This document shows, one piece after another, positions 55,842-64,000 of a DNA stretch of 64,000 nt. Location of the stretch: the NCBI RefSeq assembly GCF_029784155.1, contig NC_073692.1:237788503-237852502 (forward strand), given 5' to 3'. Numbering within the stretch: position 1 is the stretch's first letter; every line of letters starts with the position of its first letter. Origin of the DNA: Uranotaenia lowii (taxonomy: Eukaryota; Arthropoda; Insecta; Diptera; Culicidae). A model generated the notes under the pieces. It was not told the DNA's origin. It searched no databases and saw only the letters and a list, made by a program, of their open reading frames with translations. Position numbers and translations under genes: made by a program.

Positions 55842-57028
55842 TAGAGATGTACCGAATAGTGGTATTCGGCGAACGGCCGAATACCGAATATTGACCTTTT
55901 CAACTATTCGGCCAAACGAATATTCGGCCGAATATTCGGCCGAATATTCGGTCAAATATTCTGTTGAGTTTCCAATAGTATTTCTTCTATTTCTACTGGT
56001 ATTTATAATAGATATCTTCTGTTTCTGCCATTCACATATCTCTCATGTTTTAAGTCGATTATATCCAAACAGATGTATCAGATCTTTTTTAAGTAGAGGT
56101 CTTTTTGATTTTCAAAATGCCACCATTAGCTGAAAGGTCGTCAGATGACTTGTCGCTTCTAGCACGTTTATCAACAAGGAGATTGGGTTCCTGTGAAATC
56201 TGGGATACAACATGTTGAAGGTGCCAAGAAATTTTAAATTGCTGATTTGCTTATTCAATTTTGAGTAAGATATTTTCGAAACAGTTGTTAAAAACAACGT
56301 ATCCATATGGTCGGGAAATTGCGGACGATTTTTGAAAAAATGGCAAATCTTAACGAAATCTAGGTTTTATTTTTAAACATCAAAGAGGCAAAAGAAGAAT
56401 ACACTTAATATTAAAAGTTTTCATAGAATCACATCATCAGTGTAAAAATCGTATCGAAGGAATAAACAAAAACTAATGTTCATTTTGGAATTTATTAAAA
56501 ATCGATTTTGCTTACAAAATCCTAAAATTTTCAAAAAGAAAGTTGGGTTTTTTTTATTTATTTCATAATCTGAATAAACCCGGGTAAAATCCGGAAAATT
56601 TTAAACAATATCAGGGCATCCCGGCCAGATTTAACTTATCTCGGATTTACGGGCAACCTGGATTTATAAAGAAAATCTGGAATAAACGATAATCATAGTA
56701 TAACACGATATTCGTCAGCATTTTCCTGTACGATCTACAGTGAAAAGTATTCAGATACCCCTTGAATGTTTTGCTGAACCATAAATTTTTGATTATTGTG
56801 TAGCTTTTTCAACATTACTTGAGGATATTTCATAAATTATCCAAAATCATTTTAAAAAATTGACAAATCTGTTATTGTATAAATTAAAATATTAAATATT
56901 CGTCCTATTCGGCCTATTCGGCCGAATACTTAGCTCAACTATTCGGTGAGCCGAATATTCGGCTTAACGGTTTTTTGGCGATATTCGGCGCCGAATATTC
57001 GGCTGACCGAATATTCGGTACATCTCTA
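55842..57028. mobile_element. hAT-like element with ATTCGG palindromic subterminal repeats, TSD GTTTTAAA
   Basis: Ends TAGAGATGTACCGAATA and its complement; 8-bp duplication GTTTTAAA on both sides (55834-55841 and 57029-57036). TAGAGATG-type termini with 8-bp duplications belong to hAT transposons. Both subterminal regions are filled with CCGAATATTCGGC-like palindromes (55865-55965 and 56905-57020). The 900-bp middle is AT-rich without a recognisable transposase. Confidence 0.85.
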
Positions 57029-57079
57029 GTTTTAAACAAGCAAATGTTGATTTTAGTAACGCACTAGCATCACTGGTGA

Positions 57080-58390
57080 GGCCGCCAACAAATCAAAATT
57101 TGAGGTTATGGCTGAGGTCAACTTTTCGCCAATACTATCGTCCGTATATACCCTTATAGGCTCAGCCATCTTAAGAGCTAGAGAGCTGAAATTTGGCATG
57201 GATACTCATTAGGACCAGGAATGATGAAAAATGTTTTCTGATTTTTGGATGACCCCTTCTAAAGGGGGTCGTCCATACAAGACAAATATTGTTTTCGCGA
57301 TATTGATGTTAGTTTTCGTCGGATTGTGACATAAATTTGCACATAGGGGTTTTGAGAGATGGGCAATTGATTCCAGGTATTGAATTTCGTGTCAGGGGTC
57401 GGCAAAAGGGGTCGTCCATATGAACTATTCAGTGTTTTTACTATATTGACGTTATTACGCATTGGATTGATATGAAAATTTGCACATGAATGTTTTGAGG
57501 AACGAGCAATCAATTACAGGTATTAAATTCAGGGTCAGGGGTCGGCCAAAGGGGTCATTCATATCAACTTTTTAATGTTTTTACGATATTGGCGTTATTA
57601 TGCATTGTATTGAGTTGAAAATTTGCAGACGGAGATTTTAATGAACGGACAATCGATTCCAGTTATCAAATTTTGTAGAAGGAGTCGGCAAAAGGGGTCG
57701 TTCATATTAACTGTTCACTGTTAATGCGATATTGTCGTTATTATACATCGGATTTAGATGAAAATTGGTACACGAGAGTTTTGAGGGACGAGCAATGGAT
57801 TTCAGGTAATAAATTCGGTGTAAGGGGCCGGCAAAGGGGGTCGTCCATATTAACCTTTCAATATTTTTGTAATTTTGTCGTTATTTGACATCGGATTGGG
57901 ATGAAAATTTGCACACCGTAGTTTCCGGAGACGGGCAATCGATTTCAGATGTCAAATGTTTAGCCAGGGGTCGTCGAAAAGGGTCGTCCATATTTAAAAA
58001 TTTCTAATTGTTTTTAGCAATATTCACGTTACTATGCAATGGATAGCTTTGAAAATTGGCACACGGAAGTTTTTAGAGACGGGCTATCGATTTCAGATAT
58101 CAAAGATTGTATAAGAGGTTTAAATTTTTTTTATTAATTGCGTTGTTATGCAATGATTGAATCGAAATTTATTGACGAGGATTTTTGTCACGGTCAATTG
58201 ATTCCTGATTTCAAATTTAGTAGCAGACGACATAAAAAGTGATCGTCCAATATGTCTGAAATTATTACTTAACAATGAATTCGGAATACATCTGGAAAAT
58301 GCTTGGCAGTTGACTTTCATACAAACTGTTAATGACATATTCCAAGTTCAAAGCGAAACGGAGTTCGTATGGGATCAGCTAGTTAATTTA
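57080..58390. repeat. Tandem array of about 143-bp units
   Basis: About eight diverged units with the marks GGGGTCGTCCATAT, GATATTG-x-CGTTATTA, ATGAAAATTTGCACA and GACGGGCAATCGATT. The GGGGTCGTCC marks lie near 57264, 57408, 57551, 57694, 57836, 57979 and 58237 (one missing between). It ends with CGTATGGGATCAGCTAGTTA. Satellite-like, non-coding. Confidence 0.85.
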
Positions 58391-58479
58391 TAAATTTTAT
58401 TTTGAATGCGATTCGCCGACAAAATTTCAAATTCAAAGTGGCCCGTTGGATCAAAAGGTTGCTCACCCCTGTTTTTTTT

Positions 58480-58795
58480 GTCATTTCTTTATTTAAAACG
58501 GCTCATACCTTGAGGCTTTAAGGAGATGAACTCGTTTTATATGTTTACAATTGTTTACTTAGGTCTAGGTCTAGATCATCACTTTTTGAAGAGAACAGGA
58601 AATACATAGATAGGGAAATATGAAAATAAAAAGAATTATAGATGAAGATCAATAGCTTTAGGAAAAGGTATATTTCGAACATGTAATTAATGTCTATCGC
58701 AGCTAGTATATCTCTTACTGGGGTACAGGGTGGTTTTCCTCGGGCCTGAAGAAAATCTATTAAATTCGCTCTAGCGGCCAGGTGGGTCTCACATG
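58480..58795 (-). mobile_element. 3' end of the same LINE family, copy 2
   Basis: Shares GGCTCATACC-TTGAGGC and GATAGGGAAATATGAAAATAAA with 52540-52700 and keeps about 45 C-terminal codons (…VRDILAAI, DINYMFEIYLF). 5' truncated at about 58795. Confidence 0.7.
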
Positions 58796-59062
58796 ACAAA
58801 ACGAGTTCCACTTGCAACATTTTCGTATAATTTAATTGAAAATGGTAGAGACTGATCTTAAACATACGGCAAAGCTGAAAATTTGGAGGAATTTTAGATA
58901 TCACTAGCTCTTTTGCATAGAACATACAGTGTCGGACAATAGAATAGGACCACTCTAATGCAAAATATTCAAATCACCTTTAAACTACCAATTCAAATAT
59001 AATAATATGCGACACCTAGCGGCAAGCACTTATTGTAGTATGCCAACTTTGTATACTGCAGG

Positions 59063-59536
59063 CAGGGATGCCAGGTGTTGAGGATGAAAAATCTGGGCAA
59101 TTTTGAAAAAAAGTCTGTGTGTGTCTGTGCATAAGGAAAATCACAAATTTGGTACTAAACAAGAAATTAAATTTGGTGAATCGTGTGTGAGCGGGGGGGG
59201 GGGGGGGGTTTGAGGTGTGTTTGTGCTATGGTGTACGGGTTATTTTCGTGTTGATAACTACATAACAAACACTTTTTCCTACCACGTACCATGCCGATCT
59301 TATTTAAAAAACGATTGATTGGTCATATCAAAGAATACAAGTCAGATTTTAGTCAAGTCTGCCACTTACATATCAAATCTGATACATTAATATTGATTTT
59401 ATCTGTCAATTTTGAAAGTCTGTAAAATCTGGGCACTCTTAGCAAAAATCTGGGCAAAATCTGTGTCTGATCAATATCTGGACAAAGGGTCAAAAGTCTT
59501 GGTTTTACAGACAAATCTGGGCACCTGGCAACCCAG
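59063..59536. mobile_element. hAT-like MITE inside the Tc1 element, TSD ACTGCAGG
   Basis: Ends CAGGGATGCCAGGTG and CACCTGGCAACCCAG; ACTGCAGG repeats on both sides (59055-59062 and 59537-59544). Eight-base duplication and CAGGG start fit hAT. AAATCTGGGCA motifs are repeated near both ends. It contains a run of about 14 G at 59193. Confidence 0.85.
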
Positions 59537-59722
59537 ACTGCAGGTTTGTTGCAATCAAAGCAACCCGTTTGTTCTACTCGACCAGAAAGCTGTCAGAGGG
59601 TGAAAAAAGTCGCGTCATAAAATAAGACCAGCTCATCGGTTCGGCTGTTCCGGCATTTTCAGCGCTCTAGATTTGAAGAAAAGGTGTTGTTTTCAGTGTT
59701 GTTTGTCCATTTTCGTGTCCTG

Positions 59723-59806
59723 GTAAGTATTTCTCATAAAATTAATCATGTAAATCATGAAAACAAACAAAAAATAAAGATTTCCTTCCTCCTACTCTGT
59801 TTTCAG
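59723..59806 (+). other. Putative 5' UTR intron of the Tc1 transposase
   Basis: CTG|GTAAGT and a pyrimidine-rich TTTTCAG| delimit 84 nt ending 11 bases before the transposase ATG at 59818. No ORF is broken by it. Confidence 0.55.
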
Positions 59807-59817
59807 CGAAAAAAGCG

Positions 59818-60822
59818 ATGGGTCGGGCACAGCACTGCACGAAGGTCCAGCGAGCGATCATCCGGAATCTGTACAAGGCTGGCAAAAGCCAACGCGAGAT
59901 TGCCGACTCCTTAGGAAGGTCGAAAACTTTCGTTTTCAACGCGCTTCACAGCACCGGCAAACGGGAACTGACAGGCCGCCCCCGCAAAACGACGCCGGAG
60001 GACGGTTCGGCAATCAAGCGGGCCTCGCAAAAGGACCTTTTCAAAGCGTCCAAGCAGATCAGAGACGAGCTGATCTTATCTGTGAGTTCCCGGACGGTTC
60101 AGTGACGGTTGGCGGAGAAGGGACTAGGAGGAAAAAGTCCCCGGAAGGTGCCGATGCTGACGCCGAAGCACTTGAAGGCGCGGCTGAAGTATGCGAAGGA
60201 CCACTTCGATTGGGTCGGTCCGGAAAAGGAGAAACTATGGAGAAATGTGCTGTGGTCGGATGAGACAAAAGTGAACCTCATCGACTCGGACGTAAAAAGT
60301 TGGGTACATCGCCCACTCGGCTGTGCGTATATGCCCCAGTATACAAATAAAACATTCAAACATGGAGGAGGTAGCATCATGGTGTGGGGGTGCTTTTCTT
60401 GGTACGGGGTGGGACCCTTGTACTGGATCGACAGGATTATGGACCAGCATCTCTACGCCCAGATACTTCGGGAAGTAATGCTGCCACACGCCGAGTGGGA
60501 GATGCCCCTAAAGTGGCAGTTCCAGCAGGACAACGACCCCAAACATACCGCTAAATCGGTTAAAAAGTGGTTCCAGGATAATAAGGTAGACGTTATGGAG
60601 TGGCCAGCACAGGCCCCTGATCTCAATCCCATAGAGAACCTATGGGAAATAGTTAAACGTAAGGTGTACACCGAAAAATCAAAAAACAAGCAGTAGCTGT
60701 GGGAGAGAATCCAGGCGGTGTGGTACGCTATCCCGGTGAGAACATGCCAAAAGCTGGTGGAGTCGATGCCAAACCGGGTGCGAGAAGTGATGCGTAATAA
60801 GGGTTATACCACCAAGTACTAA
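59818..60822 (+). pseudogene. Tc1-family DD34E transposase, two premature stops
   Basis: The frame from ATG 59818 to TAA 60820-60822 would give 334 residues, normal for Tc1 enzymes that cut and paste the element at TA sites. N-terminal helix-turn-helix (QRAIIRNLYKAGKSQREIA, then LGRSKTFVFNALH), GRPRKTT linker, catalytic core with D in WSDETKV, D in QQDNDPKHTA and E in DLNPIENLW; 34 residues separate the last two, i.e. DD34E. Stops TGA at 60103-60105 and TAG at 60694-60696 break it without frameshift. The enzyme is therefore inactive here, though the close spacing of intact motifs shows that decay is recent. Confidence 0.9.
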
Positions 60823-61104
60823 CCCTGCAAATCGATCACGGTATGAATTTCCTTTTTTTTTAATTTTTTTTTTTACCATGAATTCTAAAGCGGCCCTAGC
60901 GCGTTATTTTAGTCAGTAAGTATGCTTAAAACGCATTTTTAAAAGGACAATTGTTTTAACTACGGATGATTTTAATTTCTTTGAAGAATGGAATTTACAA
61001 ATTGTAAATGGTTTGATACACTTAAATGGAATTTTTTTTCTTAAAGTTTTGTCACTTTCTGTTTTGGATTGAGCTGTGGTCCTATTCTATTGTCCGACAC
61101 TGTA

Positions 61105-61431
61105 GTTAGGGATGCCATATGGCTATATTTCATGGTAATATTTTCATATCATATTTTAATCATATAAGTATTAAGCTCTTCTATTTTCACTGTATGATTG
61201 TAATTAGAGCGTAGATTAGATGTTTCAGTGATTAAAAGTAAAAAAAAATATGACTACCTAATATATTTTTTCTAGATAGATGCATTAAACCTTCCTGATT
61301 TGGACATTCAAAACCTTTCTGTTATTTCAATGTCTTAACATTTAAAACTTTGCTAAAAGCTTTAATTTGTTGAATTTCCAGATGAACTAAATCATATGTT
61401 GATCTATCAGCCATTTCGTAAATTGGCTGTA
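61105..61431. other. No gene seen
   Basis: AT-rich DNA between the Tc1 element and the MITE at 61439. Confidence 0.4.
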
Positions 61432-61438
61432 TGCGCAT

Positions 61439-61642
61439 TAGGTTGTCCCAAAATTACATAAAGTCTGGAAATCTGGGAGCACACCTTCCAAATGGTAGAG
61501 TAGGACGTGTAGAACAAACTTTTGTATGGTGCCAACTTAAAAAAAATCATGGCACCAAAAGTTTGTTCCCCATATCTTACTCTACCATTTGGAGGGTGAA
61601 CCCCCAGATTTCCAGAAATTATGCAACTTTGGGAAACCCTAG
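61439..61642. mobile_element. 204-bp MITE, TSD TGCGCAT
   Basis: An almost complete hairpin: TAGGTTGTCCCAAAATTACAT, TCTGGAAATCTGGG and CCAAATGGTAGAGTA blocks all return complemented on the right. TGCGCAT borders both ends (61432-61438 and 61643-61649). The frames on both strands are shadows of the hairpin. Confidence 0.8.
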
Positions 61643-61649
61643 TGCGCAT

Positions 61650-63174
61650 ATTACCTAATATGCGCATTTAGGAACACTTCCATTATTACAAGGCATTTTG
61701 GCTACCATTAATAGTTTACTTTTACAGATTGGATTACCATAAATATTTCAAACACTACATCAGGCTGCTATTTATTTACTTTATTTCCATGGTGTTAAAA
61801 TATTAATAGGATAATGTGTTTTCGAAAAATCAATGTTGTCCGGCCTTAGACAAATCCCCCTAATATGTCCAAAAATGTATAGGTATTGCTCCTTTCCAGT
61901 ACTGTTAAACCTGAGACCACTGTTCTGAGGCGGCCAACCGAACTGTGATTTAGAGAGAACCAGTGGCCAACGAGTTGCAACCATAAATAAGATCATTGCC
62001 AATGTTAGTTCACACGACATAAAACTTCCCCGTATCATATTGGGGCGCGCGATCAGCCTTTGTCTTGTTTCGCGTCTAGGTAGAGTTATTTGTATAGGAA
62101 AGACGCAGAGGGAGCAAGTATTTTTTTTTCATTCTGGGAGTGAGCAACTTTTTCTGTTTCCTGCAAATTCGCGGTAATAGTAGAAGGTACAGGGTCCAGT
62201 CAGACCTTGCCCCCGCAACGCGACCGCAGACCAAACTCGTAATACCTATATCGATGAACTTGCTAGTGCTAAACCAATCAGGACTGGATCGGCGACGATC
62301 AACGGTTGATCGGGTGACGACGCTGCTCCACCAGTTTTGTTTTTACGTCTGCTTCAGATGACGCGTCAGTTATTTAATTCGTAAAGTCATGCCTTGTCGA
62401 CGCCCAAACTTTTCGATAACAAACTACCTATAGGCTCGAGCTAATGCGTGAGCGTAGGTGTGCACATACACCAGTAGTTGGTCGATCGGGTCAAGATTTA
62501 GTCAAACGATCGTCTACTAGGAAAGCACCGTAGATAAAATATTGGAGTTATGCCGCCGATTGGTCCCGAGCGAGAGACTCTTTATATCGATTGACAATAG
62601 TAATAAAGATAAATCTATATTCCATTAAATAATCAACATGTTATTGGCAGATTTACTCGAGAGGGGGGGCCTTACTCATAAAGCTATAATCATAAAGTAG
62701 CACGCATCTATCGGATTAACGTACATGGAAAAACTATGGACTGGTATTAGAACTTTACAACCATATGAGCTGCTCAGAGTAGAGTTAGCATCATAAATCA
62801 TAATCTGTTGTTTGCAAACGATAATAAACACCAGAGACACTCGGAACGTGTTAAGTTTCCATTAATAGGTTGATTGCTCTATTGATTTAGTATAATGATT
62901 ATTGACTACTGGTGGAAAATTATTCAATGGGCTTATGTGCGATTACTGGCTAAAACATTCATTCATGGGGGACGCTTGACATATGCTGATTTTCAGATTA
63001 CTTTTCAGCGATAGGAGATAGATAAAGTCCATCTGTGGATAAAGCTATGTAAACGAATCAACGGTTATGTTTAGCAATGAAATATAATATTTTTCGGAAT
63101 ATTTCAACGACAACCAACAAACTAATTTGACTGTGAAATGTTTGTTTTTTTGTTTGTTGTTTTTATTTATCACT
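61650..63174. other. No supported gene
   Basis: A GC-richer part at 62040-62580 might hold a promoter or exon, but no frame is recognisable. TTTATATCG near 62580 and AATAAAG near 62601 resemble LTR signals without any partner. Confidence 0.35.
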
Positions 63175-64000
63175 AGCTGACCCGGTGTGCTTTGCTACAC
63201 CTTTCAAAATCAAATTATATTTTCAATAATTATTCAAATTTTTATTGGTTTGTTGGCATTATTTTGAATCAAATTATAACATAATTCATAAGCAACCGCT
63301 ATAAAATGAGAGCTGCAGCTGGAGATTCGAATTGCAACACAAAGATAACTTAAACTAATATTCTGAATCTTGCTCTAATTTGTGTTAAAGATCTGATAAT
63401 GTTAATCTGTCTGGAAGGTCTCAAATTAATCGTACGCAAACAATCTTACTTATAAAATATGGCTGTTTTTGCTTGATATGTTCTGGATTTATGCTAAAAA
63501 ACTGATAAGAGAGCCCCCTCCCCTGTTCTTCCCTTCACCTCCTGCTGAATGGAGGTCGTGATCTTTAATAATCATACCCATTTTTTTCGTTCCAAAAAAT
63601 CCTCTTATATTAAATTCTTCTCCTCTCTACACTGTAAAGCGTAAGGGTCTATAACAATCGTAGAAACATATCTCGTAACCAAGTACTTTTCCATGTCATA
63701 TTTGTTTCCATTTGTTGACTTCGTTAGCATAAATTGAGAACTTATGCTAACAAAATTGTATTGGGATCACCTCCCTCCTGCTTTGTACCTACTCACTGGA
63801 AGTGTGTCAGATAATCATAGAATCATACCAAAATGATTTTCTATGTTAAGTATTGACGATTTCTCGGATTTTGTAAAAAAAAAAAAGTTAAATGTAAGTC
63901 TCCTCTTCTCTTCCTATATTCCCAATTCTATCATCCTAGTGCAAGGAAGGAATGGTTTCACATAGAAAAAAATATTTTTCATACTCAAATACTTTTTGAG
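63175..64000. repeat. Repeat beginning CTAGCTGACCCGG, runs off the window
   Basis: CTAGCTGACCCGG followed by a TTTGCTACACC-like segment is the start of a repeat type common in arthropod genomes. Behind it are diverged blocks with CCCCCTCCCCTG / CACCTCCCTCCTGC roughly 265 bp apart. The element class cannot be settled from this part. Confidence 0.4.

Larger units (their letters stand above)
58927..61102. mobile_element. Tc1-type transposon with nested MITE
   Basis: Inverted ends CAGTGTCGGACAATAGAATA and GG-ACCAC within 27 bp, bordered by TA at 58925-58926 and 61103-61104. 2,176 bp in total, about 1.69 kb after removal of the nested element at 59063-59536 and its duplication. It contains a transposase gene with two stop codons. 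Confidence 0.95.

Noticed and set aside
62450..62650. LTR or host promoter with TATA and AATAAA
   Set aside because: Signals are too common by chance in this AT-rich DNA, and no repeat partner or coding region supports them.

Overview
This is a stretch of eukaryotic, AT-rich, intron-bearing DNA packed with transposons. Spliceosomal introns of 57-69 nt, Pao/BEL and non-LTR retrotransposons, tRNA-derived SINEs and very many inverted-repeat DNA elements point to an insect. A culicine (Aedes-like) mosquito is my best guess, by inference from the repeat content, not from a marker gene. No rRNA gene, CRISPR array or bacterial operon is visible.

Layout. 1-10 kb: nested non-autonomous DNA elements (a TTAA-flanked element with a SINE, two copies of one 300-bp MITE, a 1.26-kb inverted-repeat element holding a small three-exon ORF on the minus strand) and two candidate exons near 6.1-6.9 kb, one faintly like an M16 peptidase. 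10-22 kb: a LINE 3' fragment, four long inverted-repeat elements with target-site duplications (one, at 20.2-21.3 kb, Transib-like with RSS-like ends), and microsatellites. 22-25.6 kb: a perfect 113-bp hairpin, a near-perfect 500-bp palindrome carrying a tRNA-like sequence, a lone terminal exon of an unidentified gene, and Harbinger-like MITEs. 26-33 kb: a long foldback element and a roughly 135-bp tandem array with GCCAT/ATGGC palindromes, interrupted by two DNA elements. 34.4-36.5 kb: a 5'-truncated non-LTR retrotransposon encoding partial RT plus RNase H.

36.7-49.9 kb is a nest at least four layers deep: an inverted-repeat element split by a pogo/Tigger-like element, which holds an intact Pao/BEL retrotransposon (38,284-46,276; TSD TGTAT) and a 3-kb foldback, which holds a SINE whose 3' tail matches the LINE at 34.4 kb. 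The two LTRs of the BEL element are almost identical except that the 5' LTR lacks two GT-AG segments (65 and 69 nt) present in the 3' LTR.

50.1-51.3 kb: the only gene recognised with fair confidence as host-derived, a cyclin-fold CNTD1-like gene in two exons with an in-frame TAA in exon 2. 52-64 kb: two 3' fragments of a second LINE family, a hAT-like element with ATTCGG repeats, a 143-bp tandem array, a Tc1 transposon broken by two stop codons and invaded by a hAT-like MITE, a further small MITE, and repeat DNA to the end. The protein genes do not form a pathway; the biology of the window is that of layered mobile elements around sparse host exons.
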